From Micromonospora terminaliae (lineage in GTDB: Bacteria; Actinomycetota; Actinomycetes; Mycobacteriales; Micromonosporaceae), in contig NZ_CP045309.1 of the NCBI RefSeq assembly GCF_009671205.1, forward strand, positions 1,612,001 through 1,676,000: a DNA stretch of 64,000 bases. The letters run 5' to 3'. Position 1 is the first letter of the stretch. Each line of letters begins with the position of its first letter. Positions 1 through 9,198 of this stretch are shown piece by piece. The position numbers and the translations under genes are program-made. Below the pieces are notes generated by a model, which saw only the letters and a list, made by a program, of their open reading frames with translations, did not search any database and was not told the origin of the DNA.

Positions 1-1229
1 GGATCGAGGGGCAGACCAGCGGGATCAGCCTGAACAACGTGCGCATCGACGGCGCGGGGACCTTCGCGCTGCAGGTGCAGGCGCCCAGCCAGGTCAGCTT
101 CACGAACGTCCGGGCCACCGGCATCGCCCAGGCCAACCCCATGTACAACTGCGTCGGCAGCGGCTTCCAGATCACCCAGGGCGCCGGCAACTCCGGCTGG
201 TACTCGGCGAATCCGTACTGCGGGCCGTGGCCCGAGCCGCAGTGGGGCAACGGCCCGTCCACGCCGCCCACGCCGACCCCGACCAGCCCGACGCCCAGCC
301 CCACCCCGACGCCCACCCCGACCACCCCGCCGCCGCCGGGCGGCAACCTCGCGCTCGGCCGGCCGGCCACCGCGTCCAGCAGCACCCAGACGTACGCGGC
401 GGCGAACGCGGTGGACGGCAACGCCGGCACCTACTGGGAGAGCGCCAACAACGCCTTCCCGCAGACGCTGAGCGTGGACCTCGGCGCGGCGCGCACCGTC
501 GACCGGGTCGTGGTCAAGCTGCCGCCCGGCTGGGAGCGGCGGACGCAGACCCTGTCCGTGCTCGGCTCCACCGACGGGTCGACCTGGACCACGCTGAAGG
601 CGTCCGCCGGCTACACCTTCGATCCCGCCACCGGCAACACCGTCACGATCCCGCTGGCCGCGGGGGAGCGGCGGCACCTGCGGCTCAGCGTCACCGGCAA
701 CACCGGCTGGCCGGCCGGGCAGGCCGCCGAGTTCGAGGTGTACGGCGGCACGGGCACCACCCCGCCGCCGACCACCACGCCGCCCCCGACCACCACCCCG
801 CCGGCGCCGAGCGGCAACCTGGCCGCCGGGCGGCCGGTCACCGAGACCAGCCACGCCGACGTGTACGGCGCCGCCAACACCGTCGACGGCAACGCCGGCA
901 CCTACTGGGAGAGCGCCAACAACGCCTTCCCGCAGTCGCTCACCGTGGACCTCGGCGCGACGTACCCGGTGGCGCGGATCGTGCTGAAGCTGCCGCCGTC
1001 GCCGGCGTGGCAGACCCGCGCCCAGACCCTGTCGGTGCTCGGGTCGACCGACGGGTCGACCTGGAGCACGGTGAAGGCCTCGGCCGGCTACACCTTCGAC
1101 CCGGCCACCGGTAACACCGCCACCATCACGTTCCCGTCCGCCGGGCGCCGGCACCTGCGGCTGACCTTCACCGGCAACACCGGCTGGCCGGCGGGCCAGC
1201 TCGGCGAGTTCGAGGTGTACGCCACCTGA
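1..1229 (+). CDS. Secreted beta-helix carbohydrate-active enzyme, C-terminal part, with two discoidin (F5/8C) domains
   Basis: This is a partial gene: the frame is open to the left edge (first complete codon at base 3), so the start and most of the catalytic domain lie outside. The first ~75 residues have the N/D/G-rich short strands of a right-handed beta-helix end (such as SGISLNNVRIDGAG), consistent with GH87 or pectate-lyase-like enzymes. A Pro/Thr linker, an F5/8 type C domain (NLALGRPATA to EFEVYGG), a second linker and a second F5/8C domain ending at the stop follow. F5/8C modules bind polysaccharide outside the cell. The next gene carries near-identical modules and a GH87 catalytic domain, so this one is probably also an alpha-glucan-degrading enzyme. 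That assignment is inferred from context, because the catalytic residues are not in the window. A strong hairpin terminator follows the stop. Confidence 0.75.
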   Translation, partial: IEGQTSGISLNNVRIDGAGTFALQVQAPSQVSFTNVRATGIAQANPMYNCVGSGFQITQGAGNSGWYSANPYCGPWPEPQWGNGPSTPPTPTPTSPTPSPTPTPTPTTPPPPGGNLALGRPATASSSTQTYAAANAVDGNAGTYWESANNAFPQTLSVDLGAARTVDRVVVKLPPGWERRTQTLSVLGSTDGSTWTTLKASAGYTFDPATGNTVTIPLAAGERRHLRLSVTGNTGWPAGQAAEFEVYGGTGTTPPPTTTPPPTTTPPAPSGNLAAGRPVTETSHADVYGAANTVDGNAGTYWESANNAFPQSLTVDLGATYPVARIVLKLPPSPAWQTRAQTLSVLGSTDGSTWSTVKASAGYTFDPATGNTATITFPSAGRRHLRLTFTGNTGWPAGQLGEFEVYAT

Positions 1230-1237
1230 CCCGCCCC

Positions 1238-1265
1238 GGGGTCCCCGCGGCGCGGCGGGGACCCC
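1238..1265 (+). terminator. Intrinsic terminator-like hairpin
   Basis: A 10-bp perfect stem (1238-1247 with 1256-1265) around an 8-nt loop begins 8 nt after the stop codon. It has no U-tract, as is common in high-GC actinomycetes. Confidence 0.7.
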
Positions 1266-1322
1266 GTCCACCCCCCACCACACCCACCTCTCCACGTCCC
1301 GGGAAGAAGGTGTCCCTCCACC

Positions 1323-4300
1323 ATGTCCACATTCCGTACCCGGCTGGTCGCGGCGCTCGCCGCGGTCGCGCTGGCCGTCACGGCCCCGCCCCCGTCCCCG
1401 GCGGCCGCGGCCGGCGGTCCCAACCTCGCGCTCGGCCGCACCGCCACGGCCAGCAGCGTCAACGGCCCGTACGCGGCCGGCAACCTCACCGACGGCAACG
1501 CCGGCAGCTACTGGGAGAGCGCCGGCACGTTTCCCCAGTGGGCGCAGGTCGACCTCGGCTCCGCCCAGTCGGTCGACCAGGTCGTGCTGAAGCTCCCCGC
1601 CGGCTGGGAGTCCCGCACCGAGACCCTGTCGGTGCAGGGCAGCACGGACGGCGGCACCTTCACCACGCTGCTCGCCTCGGCCGGGCGCACGTTCAGCCCG
1701 GCCAACGGCAACACGGTCACGCTGAGCTTCCCGGCCACCAGCACCCGCCACGTGCGGATCGCCGTCACCGCGAACACCGGCTGGGCCGCCGCTCAGCTCG
1801 CCGAGCTGGAGGTGTACGGGTCGGCGAGCTCCTCCACCAACCTGGCCCTGGGCCGGACCATGGCGGAGAGCAGCCACTCCGACGTCTACGGCGCGGGCAA
1901 CGCCAACGACGGCAACCCGGCGACCTACTGGGAGAGCGCCAACAACGCGTTCCCGCAGTGGCTCCGGGTCGACCTCGGCGCCGCCGTGGCGGTCGACAAG
2001 GTGGTGCTCAAGCTCCCCGCCGGCTGGCCGGCGCGCACCCAGACGCTGACCGTGCAGAGCAGCACCGACGGGTCCGCCTTCGGCACCCTCGCCGGCTCGG
2101 CCGGGTACGCGTTCAATCCGGGCAGCGGCAACACGGTCACCGTCACCTTCGGCACCGCCACCACCCGCTACGTGCGGCTGCTGTTCACCGCCAACACCGG
2201 CTGGCCCGCCGGGCAGCTCGCCGAGCTGGAGGTCTACGGCCCGGCCACCGGCGACACCCAGCCGCCGAGCGCGCCCGGCAACCTGGCCCTCACCGAGCCC
2301 GCCGCCGACCAGGTGCGGCTCACCTGGACGGCGTCGACCGACAACGTCGGGGTCACCGGCTACGACGTCTACGCCGACGGCACGCTGCGTACCAGCGTCA
2401 GCGGGTCGACGCTGACGTACACCGACAGCCAGCCGGCCGGCGCCACGGTCTCCTACTACGTCCGGGCCCGCGACGCCGCCGGCAACCAGTCGGGCAACAG
2501 CAACACCGTCACCCGCACCGGCAACACCGGGGACACCACGGCGCCGACCGCGCCGGGCAACCTCGCGTACACCCAGCCGGCGGCCGGGCAGATCCGGCTG
2601 ACCTGGACGGCGTCCACCGACAACGTCGGGGTCAGCGGATACGACGTCTACGCCAACAACGCGCTGCGCGGCAGCGTCGGCGGCTCGACCCTCACGTACA
2701 CCGACAGCCAGCCGGACAGCGCCACGGTCTCCTACTACGTCCGGGCCCGCGACGCGGCCGGGAACGTCTCGGCCACCTCCAACACGGTCACCCGCACCGG
2801 CAGCACGCCCGGCGGCACCAACCTGGCCGCCGGCAAGCCGATCACCGCCTCCTCGGTGGTGCACATCTTCAACGCGGTCAACGCCAACGACAACGACGTG
2901 ACGACCTACTGGGAGGGGGCGCCGGGGGCGTACCCGAGCACGCTGACCGTCGCGCTCGGCGCCAACGCCAGCATCAGCGCGATCGTGGTGAAGCTCAACC
3001 CGGACCCGGTCTGGGGGCCGCGCACGCAGACCTTCCAGGTCCTCGGCCGGGAACAGTCCGCCGCCGGCTTCACCTCCGTGGTCGGCTCGGCGACGTACTC
3101 GTTCAGCCCGGCCGGCAGCAACACGGTGACCATCCCGGTCAGCGCCACGGCCGCCGACGTCCGGCTCCAGTTCACCGCGAACTCGGGCTCGTCCAACGGC
3201 CAGGTCGCGGAGTTCCAGGTGATCGGCACCCCGGCGCCGAACCCGGACCTCACCGTCACCGCCCTGTCCGCGGCGCCGTCCGCGCCGGTGGAGACCGACC
3301 CGGTCACGCTGTCCGCCACCGTCCGCAACGCCGGTACCGCGCCGGCCGCCGCGTCCGCGGTCACCTTCTCCCTGGGTACGACGAAGGTCGGCACCGCGGC
3401 CGTCGGCGCGCTCGCGGCCGGGGCGTCGGCGACTGTTTCGGTGAACATCGGCGCCCGCAACGCCGGCACCTACGAGGTGACCGCCACGGCCGACGAGGCG
3501 AACACGGTCATCGAGCAGAACGAGTCGAACAACAGCCGGACCGCCTCCCTGACGGTCAGCGCGGTGCCCAGCTCCGACCTGGTCGCCGGGGCGGTGAGCT
3601 GGTCACCCGGCACGCCGAGCGCCGGGGCCACGGTCACCTTCTCGGTGTCGATCCGCAACCAGGGCACGGTCGCCTCGGCCGGCGGGGCGCACGGCATCAC
3701 CCTCACCGTGCTCAGCGACAGCGGCGCGGTGGTGCGCACCCTCACCGGCTCGTACAGTGGCACCCTGGCGGCCGGGGCGACCAGCCCGGCGGTCAACCTG
3801 GGTAGCTGGACGGCGGCGAACGGGCGGTACACCGCGCGGGTCGTGCTCGCCGCCGACACCAACGAGCTGCCGGTCAAGCAGCAGAACAACACGAGTGACC
3901 GGGCGCTCTTCGTCGGCCGCGGCGCGAACGTCCCCTACGACACGTACGAGGCCGAGGACGGCCGGGTCGGCGGCGGGGCGCAGGTGCTCGGGCCGAACCG
4001 GACCATCGGCGACCTGGCCGGCGAGGCGTCCGGCCGCCGCGCGGTCACCCTGAACACCACCGGCGCGTACGTCGAGTGGACCACCCGGGCGGCCACCAAC
4101 ACCCTGGTCACCCGCTTCTCCATCCCGGACTCCCCGGGCGGCGGCGGGATCGACTCGACGTTGAACATCTACGTCAACGGGGTGCTGCACAAGCCGATCA
4201 GCCTGACCTCGAAGCACATCTGGCTCTACGGGGCCGAGGCGGGTCCGAGCGACTCGCCGGGCGCCGGCGCGCCCCGCCACCTCTACGACGAGGCCAACGT

Positions 4301-5603
4301 GATGCTGAACTCGACCGTCCCGGCGGGTGCCACCATCCGGCTCCAGAAGGACCCGGCCAACAGCACCACGTACGCCATCGACTTCGTCAACACCGAGCTG
4401 GTGTCGCCGCGGGCCAACCCGGACCCGGCCCGCTACAAGGTGCCGAACGGCTTCAGCCACGCCGACGTGCAGAACGCCCTGGACGCCGTCCGGATGGACA
4501 CCACGGGCACCCTGATCGGCGTCTACCTGCCGGCCGGCACCTACGACACGGCCCAGAAGTTCCAGGTGTACGGCAAGCCGGTCCAGGTGGTCGGCGCGGG
4601 CATGTGGTACACCCGCTTCCAGACGCCCACCAACCAGCAGAACACCGACGCCGGTTTCCGGGTGGAGTCCTCGGCGAGCGGGTCGACCTTCGCCCACCTC
4701 GCGTTCTTCGGCAACTACACCAACCGGATCGACGGTCCGGGCAAGGTGTGGGGTGAACTGAAGGACGTCGACAACATGACGCTGGACAGCGTCTGGGTCG
4801 AGCACACCGTGTGCGCGTACTGGGGGGTGAGTGTCAGCGGGCTGACCATCCGGGACAGCCGGTTCCGCGACACCTTCGCCGACGCGGTCAACATGACCAA
4901 CGCGAGCACGAACAACCTGGTCACCAACTCGGAGGGCCGCTCCAACGGCGACGACGCCTTCGCGCTGTTCTCCGCGACCGACCAGGGTGGCGCGGGCGGC
5001 AACCACGGCAACGTGTTCGAGAACCTGACCGCCACGCTGACGTGGCGGGCGGCCGGCGTGGCGGTGTACGGCGGCTACGACAACATCTTCCGCAACCTCT
5101 ACATCGCCGACATGCTGACCTACTCGGGCATCACCATCAGCTCACTGGACTTCGGCTACCCGTTCGTCGGGTTCGGGGCCAGCCCGCCCACCCAGTTCCA
5201 GAACGTCTCGCTGATCCGTGCGGGCGGGCACTTCTGGGGTCAGCAGACGTTCCCCGCCCTGTGGCTCTTCTCCGCCTCCAAGGAGTTCCGCGGCATCCGG
5301 ATCTCCGACGTGGACATCGTGGACCCGACGTACTCCGGGATCATGTTCCAGACCAAGTACAACGGGACGCAGCCGGAGAACCCGGTCACCGACACGGTCC
5401 TCACCAACGTCTCCATCTCGGGGGCGCGGCGCAGCGGTGACGCGTTCGACGCCAAGTCCGGCTTCGGCATCTGGGTCAACGAGATGCCCGAGCCAGGGCA
5501 GGGCCCGGCGGTGGGCTCCGCCACCTTCACCAACCTCCGGCTAAGCGACAACTACCAGGACATCCGGAACACGACCAGCACCTTCACCATCATCCGGAAC
5601 TGA
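1323..5603 (+). CDS. Secreted GH87-type alpha-1,3-glucanase (mycodextranase) with discoidin, Fn3, CARDB and CBM35-like modules
   Basis: This is a 1,426-residue secreted enzyme expected to cut alpha-1,3-glucan. Approximate layout: signal peptide 1-31; F5/8C domains 34-168 and 172-308; Fn3 domains 313-405 and 406-495; a third discoidin-like domain 496-637; two CARDB domains 638-748 and 749-865; a CBM35-like domain starting at YDTYEAEDG (871-1030); and a GH87 beta-helix catalytic domain 1032-1426. Three aspartates, D1187 (in FADAVN) and D1210/D1211 (in NGDDAFAL), keep the +23/+24 spacing I recall for the catalytic trio of Paenibacillus Agl-FH1. The ATG at 1323 is preceded by AAGAAGG and opens a clear signal peptide. 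The modular repeats are also close at DNA level, suggesting internal duplication. It lies directly downstream of a related enzyme and is closed by a 16-bp hairpin. The family call is strong; exact substrate is inferred. Confidence 0.88.
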   Translation: MSTFRTRLVAALAAVALAVTAPPPSPAAAAGGPNLALGRTATASSVNGPYAAGNLTDGNAGSYWESAGTFPQWAQVDLGSAQSVDQVVLKLPAGWESRTETLSVQGSTDGGTFTTLLASAGRTFSPANGNTVTLSFPATSTRHVRIAVTANTGWAAAQLAELEVYGSASSSTNLALGRTMAESSHSDVYGAGNANDGNPATYWESANNAFPQWLRVDLGAAVAVDKVVLKLPAGWPARTQTLTVQSSTDGSAFGTLAGSAGYAFNPGSGNTVTVTFGTATTRYVRLLFTANTGWPAGQLAELEVYGPATGDTQPPSAPGNLALTEPAADQVRLTWTASTDNVGVTGYDVYADGTLRTSVSGSTLTYTDSQPAGATVSYYVRARDAAGNQSGNSNTVTRTGNTGDTTAPTAPGNLAYTQPAAGQIRLTWTASTDNVGVSGYDVYANNALRGSVGGSTLTYTDSQPDSATVSYYVRARDAAGNVSATSNTVTRTGSTPGGTNLAAGKPITASSVVHIFNAVNANDNDVTTYWEGAPGAYPSTLTVALGANASISAIVVKLNPDPVWGPRTQTFQVLGREQSAAGFTSVVGSATYSFSPAGSNTVTIPVSATAADVRLQFTANSGSSNGQVAEFQVIGTPAPNPDLTVTALSAAPSAPVETDPVTLSATVRNAGTAPAAASAVTFSLGTTKVGTAAVGALAAGASATVSVNIGARNAGTYEVTATADEANTVIEQNESNNSRTASLTVSAVPSSDLVAGAVSWSPGTPSAGATVTFSVSIRNQGTVASAGGAHGITLTVLSDSGAVVRTLTGSYSGTLAAGATSPAVNLGSWTAANGRYTARVVLAADTNELPVKQQNNTSDRALFVGRGANVPYDTYEAEDGRVGGGAQVLGPNRTIGDLAGEASGRRAVTLNTTGAYVEWTTRAATNTLVTRFSIPDSPGGGGIDSTLNIYVNGVLHKPISLTSKHIWLYGAEAGPSDSPGAGAPRHLYDEANVMLNSTVPAGATIRLQKDPANSTTYAIDFVNTELVSPRANPDPARYKVPNGFSHADVQNALDAVRMDTTGTLIGVYLPAGTYDTAQKFQVYGKPVQVVGAGMWYTRFQTPTNQQNTDAGFRVESSASGSTFAHLAFFGNYTNRIDGPGKVWGELKDVDNMTLDSVWVEHTVCAYWGVSVSGLTIRDSRFRDTFADAVNMTNASTNNLVTNSEGRSNGDDAFALFSATDQGGAGGNHGNVFENLTATLTWRAAGVAVYGGYDNIFRNLYIADMLTYSGITISSLDFGYPFVGFGASPPTQFQNVSLIRAGGHFWGQQTFPALWLFSASKEFRGIRISDVDIVDPTYSGIMFQTKYNGTQPENPVTDTVLTNVSISGARRSGDAFDAKSGFGIWVNEMPEPGQGPAVGSATFTNLRLSDNYQDIRNTTSTFTIIRN

Positions 5604-5615
5604 CCCGCGGGTCAG

Positions 5616-5653
5616 CGGCGCCGCCGGGAGGGTCACTCCTCCCGGCGGCGCCG
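5616..5653 (+). terminator. Strong intrinsic terminator
   Basis: A 16-bp perfect GC-rich stem (5616-5631 with 5638-5653) follows the glucanase stop by 12 nt, and an AT-rich stretch comes directly after it. Confidence 0.85.
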
Positions 5654-5714
5654 ATTCTATAGATGAACATCACTAGCCGGGGTTAGGGTGAGCCACCGAG
5701 GAAGGGAGGAACCC

Positions 5715-6032
5715 ATGCGTCGAACGACACGGCTGATCGCCGCGGCGGTCGCCGGCGCCTGCCTGACGCCCGGGGCGGTGACGGCGGCGCGAGCCGAACC
5801 GGTCGTCCCGCGGCACGCCGTCGTGGTGTGCCAGACCGCGAGCTTCTACGACAACTACGACTCGGCTCGCGGCCCGTACGGGCTCAAGCGCACCCTCACC
5901 TACGGCAACAAGATCGGGCACACCCCCGGGGTGCACCCGGTCTACAACGGCTGGGCGGCGTCCTTCGACTTCGGCCCCAACGACTGGGGCTACCTGCGCC
6001 TGGAGTGCATCGGAGGCTACGACTCATGGTGA
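5715..6032 (+). CDS. Small secreted protein of unknown function
   Basis: This is a 105-residue protein. An Arg-rich N-terminus and hydrophobic core are followed by an ARA-type cleavage site near residue 28, giving a mature chain of about 77 residues with two cysteines (VVVCQT and RLECIG). Aromatic and glycine content is high (FYDNYD, NDWGYL), as in small extracellular beta proteins. The ATG at 5715 is chosen because GAAGGGAGGA lies 4 nt upstream and the signal peptide begins there. The stop overlaps the next start by 7 nt, so the two are co-translated. I recognise no family. The two short secreted products probably act together outside the cell. Confidence 0.7.
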   Translation: MRRTTRLIAAAVAGACLTPGAVTAARAEPVVPRHAVVVCQTASFYDNYDSARGPYGLKRTLTYGNKIGHTPGVHPVYNGWAASFDFGPNDWGYLRLECIGGYDSW

Positions 6033-6310
6033 ACCCGGCCCGCCTCGCCGCCGCCGGCCTGGCCGCCGCGCTCGCGGTGACCGCCCTGCCCACGGCCGCG
6101 CACGCCGCCAACGGCACCATCGGGCAGCGGGAGACCGTCTGCGCCACCGACCTCTTCGTCCGGACCGATCCCAACGGCGCGTGGATGGGCACCCTCTACC
6201 GTGGCCAGACCTTCCTGGTCGAGGGGCCGCGTAGCGGCGGCTACGTCTACGGCTTCGCCTACGGGCACGTCAACCGGCGTGGCTGGGTGCAGGACGGCTG
6301 GTTCTGCTGA
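6026..6310 (+). CDS. Small secreted SH3-like protein
   Basis: This is a 94-residue secreted protein with a signal peptide ending near AHAA (about residue 28). The mature part has two cysteines (ETVCAT and the C-terminal WFC) and the pattern LFVRTDPNGAWMGTLYRGQT...GYVYGFAYGHVNRRGWVQDGW. That pattern is typical of bacterial SH3 domains, which often bind cell wall or another protein. The ATG at 6026 lies inside the end of the preceding gene, and GGAGG at 6012-6016 is well placed. The gene converges on the next one with only 15 bp between them. The SH3-like fold is inferred from sequence pattern; the ligand is unknown. Confidence 0.68.
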   Translation: MVNPARLAAAGLAAALAVTALPTAAHAANGTIGQRETVCATDLFVRTDPNGAWMGTLYRGQTFLVEGPRSGGYVYGFAYGHVNRRGWVQDGWFC

Positions 6311-6325
6311 CCCGGCCCGCGCCGC

Positions 6326-7390
6326 TCACAGACCCGAGCAGGCCGCCCCGTCCACCGCGCAGCCCTCCGGCTTCGTGGCCGTCAGGTCGGGATCCCGCAC
6401 ATCGAACCGGATGGTGGCCGACCCGCCGGCCGGCACCGCCGCCCCGGTGAAGGTGACGACTGGCCCGTCCTGCGTGGCCTCGGCGCCGTTGACGCTGCCG
6501 ACGGTGGCGTCGTCGCCCAACGTCACGGTCACCGTCCAGTCCGGCCGTGCCGCCGGGCCGGGGTTGCTCACCACCACCTGGGCCCGGTAACCGAAGACCC
6601 GGTCCGAGACCGTCTCGTAGCTCGCCGCGAGAGGCGTGGCCGACGACGGGCGGGCACTGGGCGTACGGGTGGGGGAGGCGGACGCCGTGGGGGATGGCGA
6701 GGCGCTGCGGCGGGTGGCCGACGGCGAGGGCCGCGACGGCGTGGCGCGCGGCGAGGCGCTGTTCGTGGCGGGCGTCGACTCCGGCGCCGACGGTGTCCGC
6801 GCCGACGGCTGTGCGGCCGGCGCCGGGGCCGTGGACCGGGTGGCCCACACCGTCGCTCCGGCGGCCACGCCGAGCACCGCCAGCACGCCGGCCAGCAGCA
6901 GCGCCCGTCGACGGCCCGTCCGGCGCGGCGGGGCGAGCGGGATCACCGGCAGCTCCGCGGTCAGCCCGCCCTCGGCGCGGCGCAGGTCCACCTCCTGGAA
7001 CGCGAGCCAGTCGAGAATCGCCGGAAGCCGTCCGGTCACGGCCCGCTCGTGCTGCTCGGCACGCCGGTCGGCGTCCCAGTCGCCCTCCTCCAGCACCTCC
7101 CGCACCGACAGCCGCGAACCGTGGCCGGTGGGGGTCAGATCGCAGGCCAGGCGGGTGCTCCGGTCCGCCTCCCGGCAGCGCAGCACCAGCCGTTCCGGCG
7201 CGCGCAGCTCGACCACCTCCACCTCGGTGTCGGCGTCGTACCCGGGCAGTCCGGCGGTCCGCAGCAGCGTCCGGTCTCCCACCGACTCGCTGCCGGCGAA
7301 CCACTTGGCGAGCAGCGCCTGTTCCGTCAGCGCCCGCCAGATCCGTGCGGGCGGGTGGGACAGGTCGACCTCGGTGGCGATCTCGATCAC
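6326..7390 (-). CDS. SRPBCC domain fused through a membrane helix to a CBM2-like extracellular domain
   Basis: This 354-residue protein has an unusual architecture. Residues 1-145 form an AHSA1/SRPBCC domain (PPARIWRALTEQALLAKWF, then RLSVREVLEEGDW), a cytosolic ligand-binding fold. Residues 161-183 are one transmembrane helix after RRTGRRR. Residues 184-258 are a Ser/Pro/Thr-rich linker, and 259-343 resemble a CBM2-type beta-sandwich (YRAQVVVSNPGP, PDWTVTVTLGD, PAGGSATIRFDV). The inside-positive segment before the helix puts the SRPBCC inside and the binding domain outside. The GTG start at 7390 has TAGAGT exactly 6 nt upstream, fitting leaderless transcription. The role is unknown; it might sense or bind extracellular polymer or cell wall. 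Confidence 0.72.
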   Translation of the reverse strand: MIEIATEVDLSHPPARIWRALTEQALLAKWFAGSESVGDRTLLRTAGLPGYDADTEVEVVELRAPERLVLRCREADRSTRLACDLTPTGHGSRLSVREVLEEGDWDADRRAEQHERAVTGRLPAILDWLAFQEVDLRRAEGGLTAELPVIPLAPPRRTGRRRALLLAGVLAVLGVAAGATVWATRSTAPAPAAQPSARTPSAPESTPATNSASPRATPSRPSPSATRRSASPSPTASASPTRTPSARPSSATPLAASYETVSDRVFGYRAQVVVSNPGPAARPDWTVTVTLGDDATVGSVNGAEATQDGPVVTFTGAAVPAGGSATIRFDVRDPDLTATKPEGCAVDGAACSGL

Positions 7391-7396
7391 GCGGAG

Positions 7397-7402
7397 ACTC
7401 TA
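7397..7402 (-). promoter_or_regulatory. Leaderless-type -10 box (TAGAGT) for the SRPBCC fusion gene
   Basis: TAGAGT on the minus strand is separated by 6 nt from the GTG at 7390, and no ribosome binding site is visible. Confidence 0.55.
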
Positions 7403-7435
7403 AGGGTCGCGCCCGACCCTGGCGAGCGGGGCCGG

Positions 7436-8767
7436 TCAGCCCGCGGGCGAGCCCGGGCCGCCCTCGTGCCAGCGGGCCCGGAAGGCCGCCTCACCCGCCT
7501 CGTGGCTGGCCTTCTCCTCGTAGACCGTCCGGCGCAGCGCGGTGCGGGCGTCCGCCATCGTCACCAGCTCGTACGCGACGAGCGCGACGCAGATCGCGGT
7601 GAGCAACCCGAGCGCGGCCAGCGCGGGAAGGTGCCGGGCGACCGGCAGCCCGGCGGCGAGCACGGCCAGTGTGCCGACCCGGCTCCACGACACGGTCCGC
7701 AGGGTGCGCAGCTGGAACGCCATGTCGGCGGCCAGGTAGATCATCACCCCGGCGAAGAGCAGCGGCACGGCCGGTCCGTGAGCGCGCTCCGCCACCCCGC
7801 CCGCCGGATCGGTGATCGTCCGCACCAGCTCCTCGGCGCCGATCGCGAACAGGATCACGCCGGCGATCATCGGCAGGTAGAGGAAGGCGTACGCGTCCCG
7901 GGCCATCGCCACGCGCGGTCGGCCCTCGGAGGCGTGCAGGGCGATCCGGGCGGCGGGGCCGATCATGTCGAAGTGCACCCACCAGAGAGCGGCCGTGAAC
8001 AGGATGCCGAAGATCGCCGCCGGGATGGCCGGCCAGGTCACCGGCTTGCCGATCAGGTTGCCGCCGACGCCGACCGAGATGACCGACTCGCCCAGCGCGA
8101 TGATCAGGATGAGGTCGTAGCGCTCGGTCCAGTGTTCCGCGGAGGTGAGCTGCCATCCCTCGGTGCCGCCCAGGAAACCGCTGGCGTACTGGATGACCAC
8201 CACGGCGATCCAGAGCCCGTCGCGCAGCCAGAGCCCGAGATCGGGGTCGGCCACCCGCTGCGGGACCAGCGCCGCGACGAGCAGCAGGCAGGTGGTGATC
8301 AGGACCTCGGGGACGAGCAGCCAGACCTTGCGCCGGCCCGCCGGGTCGCCGCGGGTGGCGTACTCGTACAGCGAGAGGTGCACGGTGCGGATCACCACGT
8401 AGCTGATGGTGACCAGCATCGGCCCGGCGCTGCCCTGCTGGAGGTCGCCGAAGGTCTGCGGCAGGGCCAGCGCGAAGGTGAACAACGCGATCATGCCGAT
8501 GACCACGAGCACCGGTACGAAGCCCTCGCCCAGCCGGAGCCGGGTGGCGACGGCGCTGTGGACGACCCAGCACCACCACAGCACGGCGAGGACCAGCATG
8601 GCGTGCAGCAGTTCCCGGGGGGTCACGTTCGCGGCGGTGGCCCGGGTGATGATGAAGAAGGACACCACGAAGACGAGGTCGAAGAAGATCTCGAACTTGT
8701 CCACCCGGGCGGCGGGGGCGATCCGCATGGCGGGACCCAGCCCCTTGCCCCACCCGTCGCGGCCCAT
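7436..8767 (-). CDS. LtrA (low temperature requirement A) family membrane protein
   Basis: This is a 443-residue polytopic membrane protein. The family signature FEIFFDLVFVV is at residues 25-35 just after a short cytosolic N-terminus, and about a dozen hydrophobic segments follow. LtrA was named from a Listeria cold-growth mutant, and its molecular function remains unclear. The length and signature fit the family well. The ATG at 8767 has CAGACT 6 nt upstream, again a leaderless-type promoter. The gene lies alone, codirectional with its neighbours but 45 bp from the next gene's start. The specific role in this organism cannot be read from sequence. Confidence 0.82.
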   Translation of the reverse strand: MGRDGWGKGLGPAMRIAPAARVDKFEIFFDLVFVVSFFIITRATAANVTPRELLHAMLVLAVLWWCWVVHSAVATRLRLGEGFVPVLVVIGMIALFTFALALPQTFGDLQQGSAGPMLVTISYVVIRTVHLSLYEYATRGDPAGRRKVWLLVPEVLITTCLLLVAALVPQRVADPDLGLWLRDGLWIAVVVIQYASGFLGGTEGWQLTSAEHWTERYDLILIIALGESVISVGVGGNLIGKPVTWPAIPAAIFGILFTAALWWVHFDMIGPAARIALHASEGRPRVAMARDAYAFLYLPMIAGVILFAIGAEELVRTITDPAGGVAERAHGPAVPLLFAGVMIYLAADMAFQLRTLRTVSWSRVGTLAVLAAGLPVARHLPALAALGLLTAICVALVAYELVTMADARTALRRTVYEEKASHEAGEAAFRARWHEGGPGSPAG

Positions 8768-8849
8768 CGCCCGAGTCTGTCAGCGCCGGGCCGGGCGGCG
8801 GGCTTGAATCGACCGCCGTCCCGTCCGTGCCCGGCCCGGTCGTGGGGGC

Positions 8850-9191
8850 TCAGGCGCCGAGCCGCTGGCGGGCCAGGAACTTCGGCACCACCATCCGCCA
8901 GGCCTCGCACACCAGCTCGGTCATCTGGTCGTGGTCGAGCCGCTCCAGGTGGCAGCAGACCCAGTTGAACCGCAGGTCGGAGGGGCGGGGGAGGAAGAAC
9001 AGCGCCGGCTCGGCGGCGATCAGCCCGTCGCGCTGCTCCTTCGGGTACCCGAAGCCCATGGTCTGCTCGTCGCGGCTGAACGCGACGTAGACGATGGCGC
9101 CGACCCGGAACTTGATCCGGTCGTGGATGAGGTGCTCGCTGGTGCGGGGCAGCGTGCGGGCCAGGGCGCGGACGTCGTCGACGGTCACCAC
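8850..9191 (-). CDS. MmcQ/YjbR family protein
   Basis: This 113-residue protein matches the YjbR fold pattern: VDDVRALARTLPRTSEHL near the N-terminus, FRVGAIVYVAFSRDEQTMGFGYPKEQRDGLI in the middle, and a conserved RFNWVCCHLERLD strand. Members are small cytosolic proteins often annotated as DNA-binding, although evidence for that is limited. Two consecutive GTG codons exist. The GTG at 9191 is taken because TAACGT lies 7 nt upstream, a leaderless arrangement. It is followed after 82 bp by the LtrA gene in the same direction. Substrate or target is unknown. Confidence 0.8.
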   Translation of the reverse strand: MVTVDDVRALARTLPRTSEHLIHDRIKFRVGAIVYVAFSRDEQTMGFGYPKEQRDGLIAAEPALFFLPRPSDLRFNWVCCHLERLDHDQMTELVCEAWRMVVPKFLARQRLGA

Positions 9192-9198
9192 GCCGAGG

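Noticed and set aside
8860..9190. A DNA-binding regulatory role for the YjbR protein
   Set aside because: The family name suggests it, but nothing in the sequence shows a DNA-binding motif, so only the family is stated.
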